Shown here one piece after another: positions 1 to 5,467 of a stretch of DNA of 7,132 nucleotides. Position 1 is the stretch's first letter. Each line of letters begins with the position of its first letter. Location of the stretch: positions 1-7,132 of the forward strand of contig CAJYIG010000161.1 in NCBI GenBank assembly GCA_913774725.1, in the 5' to 3' direction. Position numbers and translations under genes: made by a program. The notes below the pieces were generated by a model. It was not told the DNA's origin, did no database searches, and was given only the letters and a program-made list of their open reading frames with translations. This DNA comes from an uncultured Curtobacterium sp. (GTDB lineage Bacteria > Actinomycetota > Actinomycetes > Actinomycetales > Microbacteriaceae).

Positions 1-414
1 CTCGTCCAGACGGGCGCCCTGCTCTTCGGGATCGTCTTCCTCATCGTCGGCATCGCCGGCTTCATCCCCGGCCTGACCATGGACATGGGCACGCTGTCCT
101 TCGCGGGCAACAGCTCGATGGCCATGCTTCTCGGCCTGTTCCAGGTGTCGGTGCTCCACAACATCGTGCACCTGCTGTTCGGCATCGTCGGCCTGCTCGC
201 CGCCCGCTCGGCCGCGGGTTCGCGCTCGTACCTGCTCGTCGGCGGCATCATCTACGCCGTCCTGTTCGTCTTCGGCCTCTTCGTCGCGAACATGGCGGGC
301 GCGGCGAACTTCGTCCCGCTGAACAGCGCCGACAACGTGCTGCACGCACTGCTCGCCGTCGCGATGATCGTCCTCGGCGTGCTGCTCCCCCGCGCGGGTC
401 GCACCGCGCGCTGA
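1..414 (+). CDS. DUF4383 domain membrane protein, 5' end missing
   Basis: The frame is open from the first base and ends at TGA 412-414, giving 137 visible residues; the start lies left of the window. Four hydrophobic segments are visible, at about residues 5-25, 40-67, 77-97 and 112-129. The paired motifs LHNIVHLLFG (residues 52-61) and ADNVLHALLA (110-119) are what I associate with the DUF4383 family of small actinobacterial four-helix membrane proteins of unknown function. The tail RAGRTAR is short and basic, suggesting a cytoplasmic C-terminus. An internal ATG at 79 is not the true start, because the family's first helix and the GFIPG stretch lie upstream of it in the same frame. No function is established for the family, and no neighbour shares its strand until the glycosyltransferase, so context gives no clue. 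Confidence 0.85.
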   Translation, partial: LVQTGALLFGIVFLIVGIAGFIPGLTMDMGTLSFAGNSSMAMLLGLFQVSVLHNIVHLLFGIVGLLAARSAAGSRSYLLVGGIIYAVLFVFGLFVANMAGAANFVPLNSADNVLHALLAVAMIVLGVLLPRAGRTAR

Positions 415-490
415 TCGACCTCGGTGGGCCGTCCGGTGCTGGGCGGTCCGCCGGACCAGCGGTGGCCTCCCCGGGGATCAGGGGCCATCG

Positions 491-522
491 GACGCCCCCG
501 TCGCAGCAGCGGCGGGGGCGTC
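491..522. terminator. Strong GC hairpin between convergent genes, probable bidirectional terminator
   Basis: Bases 491-504 pair with 509-522 around an AGCA loop (505-508). The stem is 14 bp with one G-T wobble (501/512), and its outer 10 bp (491-500 with 513-522) are a perfect inverted repeat. It lies between the 3' end of the DUF4383 gene (414) and that of vapC (620), which converge here. There is no U-tract on either strand, which is common for actinobacterial terminators. The function is inferred from position and stem strength. Confidence 0.6.
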
Positions 523-588
523 GTCGTGCACGGCGCGCGGGGGCGTCGTCCTGCACGGCGCGCGGGGGCGTCCTCGTGCACGGTGCGC
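514..588. repeat. Three tandem 25-bp repeats
   Basis: Three contiguous 25-bp units lie at 514-538, 539-563 and 564-588. Each begins GGGGGCGTC and contains TGCACGG near the middle. Unit 2 differs from unit 1 at one base (G to C at unit position 13); unit 3 differs from unit 1 at two (positions 10 and 21). A partial fourth unit (GGGG) follows at 589. The first unit begins inside the 3' arm of the hairpin at 491-522, so each later copy repeats most of that arm. No gene covers the array. Confidence 0.9.
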
Positions 589-619
589 GGGGTCGAGGAG
601 TGGACCCGCGCGCGACGCG

Positions 620-1024
620 TCAGCCCTCCGGCAGGTACTCGTGGCGGAAGCGGGGCATCACGGCAGCGATGTGGTCGTAGTCGTGGTCCGCGGTCAGCAC
701 CACGGCATCCTCGGCCACCGCGTACGCAGCGACGAGGACGTCGACGACTCCCGCCCCGCGCACGTACCCGCGGTGCCACAGCGACTGCTGGATCTCGAGC
801 GCGGCGTTCGCGGACGGCACCACGTCCGCCGGCAGGAACGCGGCCATGTCCTCGGCCAACGCAGCGTGTTCGGCGCTGTCCCGTGCGGAGAAGCAGTACT
901 CCAGCACCTGGGGAGGGCAGGTCCGGATCAGGTCCTGTGTCGCAACCACCCGGTGTCGTGCAGCGATCGACGGGCAGCGTCTGGCCTTCCACCACACGGA
1001 GTTGTCGACGATGTCGGCGCTCAC
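620..1024 (-). CDS. vapC: VapC-type PIN-domain ribonuclease toxin
   Basis: This 134-aa protein has the length of a single PIN domain. The expected acidic residues of the metal-binding site are present: D7 in IVDNSVWW near the N-terminus, E42 in QVLEY, D95 in VVDVLVAAYA, and D113 in LTADHDYDHIA, with D115 and D117 nearby. PIN-domain VapC toxins are Mg-dependent RNases that cut tRNA or rRNA and are held inactive by VapB. The GTG start at 1024 overlaps the antitoxin stop as GTGA, the usual translational coupling in vapBC. The frame stays open upstream to 1312, but that stretch is arginine-rich shadow sequence of the antitoxin gene. One mild oddity is Asn in the position after D7 where Thr or Ser is usual (VDNS rather than VDTS). 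The family call is strong; the RNA target cannot be read from sequence. Confidence 0.88.
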   Translation of the reverse strand: MSADIVDNSVWWKARRCPSIAARHRVVATQDLIRTCPPQVLEYCFSARDSAEHAALAEDMAAFLPADVVPSANAALEIQQSLWHRGYVRGAGVVDVLVAAYAVAEDAVVLTADHDYDHIAAVMPRFRHEYLPEG

Positions 1025-1245
1025 TGCCCGTCGACGGGGACGCCGGGTGCCGAGTAGTGCACGACGGGAGCGTGCGTCTGCTCGTCGAGCACGTCGCGGG
1101 CGAGGATGCGTTCGGCCGCGGCCGGCTGACGCCGCACGGCGATCAGCGTCTGCAGCGCACGGTTCACGACGTCGCGGTTCGTGCGTGCACCCGTGAGCTC
1201 CTCGGCGGTGTCGAGCACCGCCTGGTCGAGGTCGATCGTCGTGAC
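1021..1245 (-). CDS. vapB: VapB-like antitoxin, start codon apparently lost or non-canonical
   Basis: The translated stretch RTTVTTIDLDQAVLDTAEE, followed by LTGARTNRDVVNRALQTL, has the strand-helix-helix pattern of the VapB antitoxin family (ribbon-helix-helix). The C-terminal tail to GVPVDGQ would be the part that wraps and inhibits VapC. The stop TGA (1023-1021) overlaps the vapC GTG by 4 bp. The start is the problem. Between the in-frame stop at 1290-1288 and GTG at 1218 there is no ATG, GTG or TTG. GTG 1218 would give 65 aa but removes the DNA-binding beta-strand and has no good ribosome site. I placed the start at the GTC codon 1245-1243 (74 aa), one base from GTG and 10 nt after GGAGGA. 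An alternative is loss of an ATG just before CGC-ACG-ACC, since relatives typically begin MRTTV. The family call is strong; the start is uncertain and the gene may be damaged. Confidence 0.7.
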   Translation of the reverse strand, partial: VTTIDLDQAVLDTAEELTGARTNRDVVNRALQTLIAVRRQPAAAERILARDVLDEQTHAPVVHYSAPGVPVDGQ

Positions 1246-1255
1246 GGTCGTGCGG

Positions 1256-1261
1256 TCCTCC
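1256..1261 (-). promoter_or_regulatory. Shine-Dalgarno GGAGGA of vapB
   Basis: On the minus strand GGAGGA runs from 1261 to 1256. It is 10 nt before GTC 1245 and 37 nt before GTG 1218. It therefore favours a start in the beta-strand region over the only canonical start codon, which supports the view that a start codon was once present there. Confidence 0.55.
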
Positions 1262-1291
1262 AGCGTCCCAGGGTCGAGCGGGATCGTTCAA

Positions 1292-1308
1292 CGGTCTGTA
1301 CAAGACCG
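1292..1308. promoter_or_regulatory. Palindrome CGGTCT-GTACA-AGACCG, candidate vapBC operator
   Basis: This 17-bp interrupted inverted repeat has 6-bp arms and a 5-bp centre, and contains the palindrome TGTACA (1297-1302). It lies in the gap between the condensing-enzyme stop (1328) and vapB, about 30 bp upstream of the vapB ribosome site. VapBC complexes usually repress their own promoter through such repeats. I see no convincing -10/-35 pair beside it. It could instead be a weak terminator for the upstream operon. Confidence 0.4.
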
Positions 1309-1327
1309 ACACGTCGGGATCGAGACG

Positions 1328-2269
1328 TCAGAGGCGCAGCGCGAGGGCGTTCGCGGTCAGGCCCGCCGCCGTCCCGCAGAGCAGCACGGTGTCACCGCGA
1401 CGGAGTCGTCCGTCGTCGAGGCACCGCGCGAGCATGAACGGTACCGACGACGACACCGAGTTCCCGAACGCGGCGACCTCGTCGACGTACTTGTCCGTCG
1501 GGATCCCGATCCGGCGCATCGCGAGCCCGATCGCCCCGCTGGCCTGGTGCGGCACGACCAGGTCGACGTCGTCGAGCCCGAGCCCGCTGCGCTCCCAGAA
1601 CCGCGCGAAGAACCCGGGCAGGACCCGGAGCATCCCGGTCAGGGCGCGGCGGCCGTGCATGTCGAACAGGTAGTCGGCCGGGTCCCCCTCGGCGTACTGC
1701 TGGGCCGGGTACCGGGACAGACCACCCCGGAGCTCGGTGTCGTGGGCGTGTTCCGGCCAGGTCTGCTGCAGCGCCGACAGCACCCCCTGCGTCCCGTCGC
1801 CGCGCGTGAGCACCACGGCGGCAGCGGCGTCCGAGAACAGCTCGGCGGACTCGCGCTGCGCCGGGTCGAGGAAGCGCGACCCGACGTCGCCGGAGACGAC
1901 GAGCACCCGCTCGTGGTCGCCGTCCTCCAGGTAGCGGGAGGCGACGTCGAGCGCCGTGATGAAGCTCGTGCAGGTGGAGTTCACGTCGAGGGCCGCCGCC
2001 CGGGCGTCGGGCGCGACCCGCTCCATCACGAGGGCCGCCGTGCACGGGATCGGCTGCACGCCCGCGGCGCAGGCGGCGATCACCAGGTCGAGGTCGGCGG
2101 CGTCGATGCCGGCGTGCTCGATCGCGCGTGCGGCCGCCTCGGCGAGCATGTCGAGCTGTGACACGTCGTCGGCGATCCGGTACCGCGTGACGGTGCGGGC
2201 ACCGCTGCCGTAGGTGACCCTCCGGTCGGGCAGTGCCGTCCCCCAGCCGGCGATGGCGCAGTGCTTCAT
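1328..2269 (-). CDS. FabH/KAS III-like condensing enzyme (3-oxoacyl-ACP synthase III family)
   Basis: This 313-aa thiolase-fold protein has the normal length for KAS III enzymes. The catalytic triad is visible: C100 in LDVNSTCTSF, H241 in VVPHQASG and N270 in FGNSVSSS. The C-terminus DTVLLCGTAAGLTANAL is the glycine-rich KAS III end. Such enzymes form a C-C bond between an acyl-CoA or acyl-ACP primer and a second acyl unit. The context around the Cys (NSTCTSF) and Asn (GNSVSSSVP) differs from housekeeping FabH (typically ACAGF and GNTSAAS), so a specialised role is likelier than fatty-acid initiation. It is the last gene of a three-gene operon. Its ATG (2269) overlaps the stop of the MBL gene as ATGA and is preceded by GAGGGGG 6 nt upstream. 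No acyl carrier protein or acyltransferase is nearby. The family call is firm; substrate and product are unknown. Confidence 0.88.
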   Translation of the reverse strand: MKHCAIAGWGTALPDRRVTYGSGARTVTRYRIADDVSQLDMLAEAAARAIEHAGIDAADLDLVIAACAAGVQPIPCTAALVMERVAPDARAAALDVNSTCTSFITALDVASRYLEDGDHERVLVVSGDVGSRFLDPAQRESAELFSDAAAAVVLTRGDGTQGVLSALQQTWPEHAHDTELRGGLSRYPAQQYAEGDPADYLFDMHGRRALTGMLRVLPGFFARFWERSGLGLDDVDLVVPHQASGAIGLAMRRIGIPTDKYVDEVAAFGNSVSSSVPFMLARCLDDGRLRRGDTVLLCGTAAGLTANALALRL

Positions 2270-3132
2270 GGTCCCCCTCGGTCCTCGTCGTCGTCGGCGA
2301 GCAGGTCCACCCCGGTCCGGTGCTCGTCGTGGCTGAACAGCAGTCTGACACCGGCGCGCTCGAGTGCGAGCAGGCGTTCGGCGGTGCCGCGTTGCGCTCC
2401 GGAGTCGTGCGCGACCGCCCGCGGCAGGAGGCGCAGGTCGCGTTCCCGCCCGAGCAGGTCTCGGCTCCACGCGGCGTCGCCGGCGAGCAGCAAGCGGTCC
2501 TCGACCAGCAGGCCGAGGTGTCCGTCCGCGTGTCCGGGCAGACGGACGAGGCGGGTGCGACCGTCCCCGAACGGGTCGGCCGTCGCGAGTCCGATCCCGG
2601 CGAGCGGACCGGTCGGCGCGGGACCGAAGGCGCTGTCCGGGACGACCCGGAGCCGTTCGGCGAGGCCCTCGGGCAGCAGTCCGCGCAGCTGCCCGGCGAG
2701 CAGCCGTGGGCGGGCGATGCTGCGGGCGACACCCTCGGTGACGAGCACCGTGGCGTGCGGGACGGCTCCGAGTCCGCCGACGTGGTCGGGGTGCAGGTGG
2801 GACAGGACGACGTGCGTGACGGCGTCCGTGTCGACGGCGTCGGCGAGCGTGCCGCCCGTCGGGACCACGGGTGGGAGCAGGCGTCGGTACGCCCAGCCCG
2901 CCGGACCGGTCCGCCACGGCAGGGGCGCGTACCCGGTGTCGAACAGGACGGTACGGTCCGGACCGGTCCAGGTGAACACGTTCGCGGGGAAGACCCGGCG
3001 TCCGCGCGGCGCACCGCGCACGAGCCCGTGCACGTCGTGGGTCGTCCACCCGCAGGCGGCGGCGCGCAGGACACCGAGCGGGCGCTCCGCGACGCGGCTG
3101 TCCGCCGGACGCTCAGCCACGCGCCTGCTCAT
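2266..3132 (-). CDS. Metallo-beta-lactamase-fold hydrolase
   Basis: From ATG 3132 the protein is 288 aa. The metal-binding signature is complete: HLHPDH (H112, H114, D116, H117), H201 in LPGHADGH, D219 in LLAGDAAW and H268 in LLFSHDEH. These predict a two-metal site like those of lactonases, thioesterases and similar MBL hydrolases. FDTGY (65-69) is the usual second strand. It has no signal peptide, so it is probably cytoplasmic. The ATG lies inside the end of the SDR gene (20-bp overlap), and the stop overlaps the KAS III start by 4 bp, so all three should be co-translated. The ribosome site before the ATG is weak, and GTG 3120 (residue 5) is an alternative. The first 20 residues contain a near-duplication, RVAERP-ADS-RVAERP, before the conserved CGWTTHDVHGLVRG. 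A thioester, lactone or ester substrate fits the neighbours, but this is inference. Confidence 0.88.
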   Translation of the reverse strand: MSRRVAERPADSRVAERPLGVLRAAACGWTTHDVHGLVRGAPRGRRVFPANVFTWTGPDRTVLFDTGYAPLPWRTGPAGWAYRRLLPPVVPTGGTLADAVDTDAVTHVVLSHLHPDHVGGLGAVPHATVLVTEGVARSIARPRLLAGQLRGLLPEGLAERLRVVPDSAFGPAPTGPLAGIGLATADPFGDGRTRLVRLPGHADGHLGLLVEDRLLLAGDAAWSRDLLGRERDLRLLPRAVAHDSGAQRGTAERLLALERAGVRLLFSHDEHRTGVDLLADDDEDRGGP

Positions 3133-4126
3133 CGGCGCGACGACCCCGCTGCCCGGCGGGGGCGTAGCTCGCCAGTGCCGCGTCGAGCCCGACGACCGGC
3201 TCGTACCCGAGCACCCGCCGGGCACGGGTCAGGTCGAGCGTCTGCGAGTGCGTGATCGTCGACACCGTGTACCGGGTGACCGGCGGTTCGGGCTGCCCGG
3301 GCAGCACCGCGCACACGGCCTCGAGCACGGCGGCCAGCGCGGCCACCGGCCCGGCGGGCACGCGCAGGTACCGCGGGCGCACCCCGAGTCCGGTGAGCAG
3401 CTGGTCGAGGAGCTCGACGAACGGGCGCGGGTCACCGTTCGTGATGTTGAAGGCGAGTCCGGCGGCCTCCGGTACCTCGGCGGCGAGCCGGACGGCGAGG
3501 GCGACGTTCTCGACGGCGGTCAGGTCGACGAGTCCGCGTCCGCCGCGCAGGAGCGGCACCCCGACCCGGTCGTGCACGCGCAGCAGCCGTGGCACGAGTC
3601 CGGTGTCCCCCGCGCCGACGATGCCGCGTGGGCGCAGGACGACGATCTCGGGTCCGTCGGGGTCGCCGGTCGCGGCACGGAGGAGCGCCTCGGCGTGCAG
3701 CTTCGAGCGGATGTAGTGGTTCATCGGGCGGCTCGGGTCGACCTGGTCCTCGCGGATGTCGAGTCGGTCGCGCGGTGCGGCGTAGATGCCGGGCGACGAC
3801 ACGTGCACGAGCCGACGGGCCCCGACCCGCCGCGCGTACTCGAGCACCCGGGCGGTCCCGGTGACGTTGGCGTGCTCGAAGGCCGTCCACGGGCCCCACG
3901 GCGAGCTGAGCGCCGCGCAGTGCACGACGACGTCGGCGGGCACGTCCGAGCGGGCGAGGTCGTCGAGGTCGCCGACGTGCACGTCACCGGCGGGCAGCGC
4001 CGATGCCCGCCGGCCGGATGCCGTGACGTGGTACCCGTGCTCGCGCAGGTGCCGCACGACGTGGCCGCCGACGAACCCGCTCGCCCCCGTGACCAGTGCG
4101 CGCTCCCCGGTGCCCGTTCCCCCCAC
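3113..4126 (-). CDS. Extended SDR, OleD-like NAD(P)-dependent reductase/epimerase family
   Basis: This 337-aa protein from GTG 4126 is an extended short-chain dehydrogenase. It has the Rossmann motif TGASGFVGG (13-21), a Ser pair (S110/S111 in HVSSPGIY) and the catalytic Y138-x3-K142 in NHYIRSKLHAE. The stretches WGPWTAFEHANVTGT (77-91), LRPRGIVGAGD (164-174) and FNITNGDPRPF (226-236), and the C-terminal PPVTRYTVSTITHSQTLDL followed by ARRVLGYEP, follow the pattern I know from OleD-type 2-alkyl-3-oxoalkanoate reductases and related 3-beta-HSD-like SDRs. It is first in the operon, with the MBL gene starting 20 bp inside its end. TAGGAT lies 7 nt before the GTG and may serve as a -10 for a nearly leaderless mRNA; the AGGA in it could also act as a ribosome site. 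The frame remains open upstream through the glycosyltransferase gene to 5242, but that is antisense shadow. A sugar-nucleotide epimerase is the main alternative; the OleD-like C-terminus argues against it. Confidence 0.82.
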   Translation of the reverse strand: MGGTGTGERALVTGASGFVGGHVVRHLREHGYHVTASGRRASALPAGDVHVGDLDDLARSDVPADVVVHCAALSSPWGPWTAFEHANVTGTARVLEYARRVGARRLVHVSSPGIYAAPRDRLDIREDQVDPSRPMNHYIRSKLHAEALLRAATGDPDGPEIVVLRPRGIVGAGDTGLVPRLLRVHDRVGVPLLRGGRGLVDLTAVENVALAVRLAAEVPEAAGLAFNITNGDPRPFVELLDQLLTGLGVRPRYLRVPAGPVAALAAVLEAVCAVLPGQPEPPVTRYTVSTITHSQTLDLTRARRVLGYEPVVGLDAALASYAPAGQRGRRADEQARG

Positions 4127-4133
4127 GGCCCCG

Positions 4134-4139
4134 ATCCTA
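4134..4139 (-). promoter_or_regulatory. -10 element TAGGAT of the SDR-MBL-KAS III operon
   Basis: On the minus strand TAGGAT (4139 to 4134) fits the TANNNT actinobacterial -10 and ends 7 nt before the GTG at 4126. This would start the transcript at or one base before the start codon. No recognisable -35 lies 16-18 bp upstream. Confidence 0.5.
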
Positions 4140-4157
4140 CGGGCAGACCGGGTGCCC

Positions 4158-4201
4158 GCAGGAGCACCTCGAGGAGCACCTCGACGGTCCAGCAGGAGCA
4201 C
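4158..4201. repeat. Direct repeats in the divergent promoter region
   Basis: GGAGCACCTCGA occurs twice in perfect tandem (4161-4172 and 4173-4184). The 10-mer GCAGGAGCAC occurs at 4158-4167 and again at 4192-4201, so GGAGCAC is present three times in about 40 bp. The repeats sit between the two divergent -10 elements, upstream of each, where an activator could bind. They could also be simple slippage. Confidence 0.6.
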
Positions 4202-4219
4202 GGTACGACCAGGCGGCCC

Positions 4220-4225
4220 TAGGCT
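4220..4225 (+). promoter_or_regulatory. -10 element TAGGCT, leaderless promoter of the glycosyltransferase gene
   Basis: TAGGCT fits the TANNNT -10 pattern. Its last T is exactly 7 nt upstream of the G of the GTG start at 4232, so the predicted transcription start is the start codon itself. No proper Shine-Dalgarno at normal spacing is present, which agrees with a leaderless mRNA. No -35 match is visible. Confidence 0.6.
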
Positions 4226-4231
4226 CGGGGC

Positions 4232-5467
4232 GTGCGGATCGCGCTGGTCACCGACTACTACCTGCCGACGCTCGGGGGCGTCCAGACGGCGGTGCGCTCC
4301 CTCGCTGAGGCTCTCGCGACCGCCGGGCACGACGTCACCGTCTTCTGTCCCGACGACCCCGCCGGCCCCGCGCACGCCCCCGGCCGCAGCGCTGCTCCGG
4401 CCGTGGTCGGCCTGCCCGTCTCCCCCGTGTTCCACCCCGACGGCTACCCCTTCGCGTGGTCCCCTCGACGCGTCCGCGCCCTGCTCCGCCGCGAGTTGGC
4501 TGCGCGCCGCATCGAGGTCGTGCACACGCACTCCGAGATGTTCGCCGCACTCGGCGGGCTCCGCGCCGCGCAGGACCTCGGCATCCCGGTGGTGCACACG
4601 ATGCACGGCCGCATCGACGTCTACACGCGGAACGTCCTGCCCGTCCCCGCCGTGACGACGGTGCTCCTCGCCGTCCTGCACGCGACGCAGGTCCCCCGCC
4701 GGGGCATCCGCGTCGCTGCCGACGCCCCCTACACCCGCACGAGGACGGCGCGGCGGATGTGGCGGGTGATGCTCGCACAGTCGCGGGCGAGCGACCACGT
4801 GGTCGTCCCGTCGCGCCACTTCGCCGACAAGCTCGTCGACCGGGGCGTGCGGACTCCGGTGTCGGTCGTCTCGAACGGCATCGAGCCCGCGGTCCTCGAC
4901 GCGATCGGGCCGGCGGCCGTCCGGACCCGGGCGTCCGACGAGCCGCTGCGGGTGCTGTGGGTGGGTCGGCTGTCGCCCGAGAAGCGTCCGGAGGTCCTGG
5001 TCGAGGCCGCCCGCTCGTTCCCGCCCGGCACCGTGGTCGACGTGCTCGGCGACGGCGTCGCGCGGGCCGCGGTCGCCCGGGCCGCGGTCGGGACCCCGGT
5101 CCGGTTGCACGGCTCGACCCCGCACGACGAGGTACTGGCCGCCATGCGTCGCGCGCACGTGCTGGTGTCGAGCTCCGTCGACTTCGACAACCAGCCGATG
5201 GTGATGCTCGAGGCGGTCGCCACCGGTCTGCCCGTCGTGCACTGCGACCCCGACCTCGCCGAGGTCGTCCCCGAGGGCGGCGGCTTCACGACGCCGTCAC
5301 CGGACGCCGCGGGGATCGCGGCGGTCGTCCGGAGGGTGCACGACGGACCGGAGATGCTCGAGCGGGCGAGCGCCGCGCTGGTCGCGGCGCGCGGCAGTGC
5401 GGAGCAGCGTGTCGACGGGCTGGTGGCGATCTACGAGAGCGTCCTGCGTCCGTCCCCCGCCGCCTGA
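4232..5467 (+). CDS. GT4 family glycosyltransferase (GT-B fold)
   Basis: This 411-aa protein has both Rossmann-like halves of a GT-B enzyme. The N-terminal acceptor domain starts MRIALVTDYYLPTLGGVQTA, with the GG loop at 15-16, and contains VVHTHSE (96-102) and VVHTMHGRIDVYTR (120-133). The C-terminal donor domain has SNGIEP (214-219), WVGRLSPEKRP (243-253) with the phosphate-binding R246 and K251, LHGSTPHDEV (292-301) and the nucleotide-sugar motif around 319-327. That motif reads D319-x7-E327 (DNQPMVMLEA), so the usual first Glu of EX7E is Asp. It has no signal peptide or membrane helix and should act at the cytoplasmic membrane face. The VHTMHG and YTR region recalls lipid (diacylglycerol) glucosyltransferases, but PIM-type or polymer-building GT4 enzymes remain possible. 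GTG 4232 is chosen because it starts the first beta-strand and is positioned for leaderless expression. A 15-bp tandem duplication encodes ARAAV-ARAAV (277-286). Confidence 0.88.
   Translation: MRIALVTDYYLPTLGGVQTAVRSLAEALATAGHDVTVFCPDDPAGPAHAPGRSAAPAVVGLPVSPVFHPDGYPFAWSPRRVRALLRRELAARRIEVVHTHSEMFAALGGLRAAQDLGIPVVHTMHGRIDVYTRNVLPVPAVTTVLLAVLHATQVPRRGIRVAADAPYTRTRTARRMWRVMLAQSRASDHVVVPSRHFADKLVDRGVRTPVSVVSNGIEPAVLDAIGPAAVRTRASDEPLRVLWVGRLSPEKRPEVLVEAARSFPPGTVVDVLGDGVARAAVARAAVGTPVRLHGSTPHDEVLAAMRRAHVLVSSSVDFDNQPMVMLEAVATGLPVVHCDPDLAEVVPEGGGFTTPSPDAAGIAAVVRRVHDGPEMLERASAALVAARGSAEQRVDGLVAIYESVLRPSPAA

Noticed and set aside
431..460. Inverted repeats GTCCGG/CCGGAC and GGTCC/GGACC just after the DUF4383 stop
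   Set aside because: Short arms with competing pairings and no U-tract; the hairpin at 491-522 is a much stronger terminator candidate.
1025..1312. N-terminal extension of the VapC frame to 1312
   Set aside because: The extension overlaps the antitoxin gene in another frame and is Arg-rich; the PIN domain begins right after GTG 1024, which is coupled to the antitoxin stop.
424..1437. Long plus-strand open frame across the vapBC region
   Set aside because: Extremely Arg/Pro/Ser-rich, no family pattern, and antisense to genes with clear motifs; it is a GC-rich shadow frame.
2261..4222. 653-codon plus-strand open frame opposite the three-gene operon
   Set aside because: Low-complexity Arg/Ser/Pro composition and no motifs; the minus strand carries three proteins with complete catalytic residues.
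5063..5090. 13-bp direct repeat CGGGCCGCGGTCG with 15-bp period
   Set aside because: It lies in frame inside the glycosyltransferase gene and merely duplicates five residues (ARAAV) in a variable helix; it is noted in the gene entry, not treated as a separate element.
4127..5242. N-terminal extension of the SDR frame to 5242 (709 codons)
   Set aside because: It runs antisense through the glycosyltransferase gene, has shadow-like composition, and the Rossmann fold starts immediately after GTG 4126.
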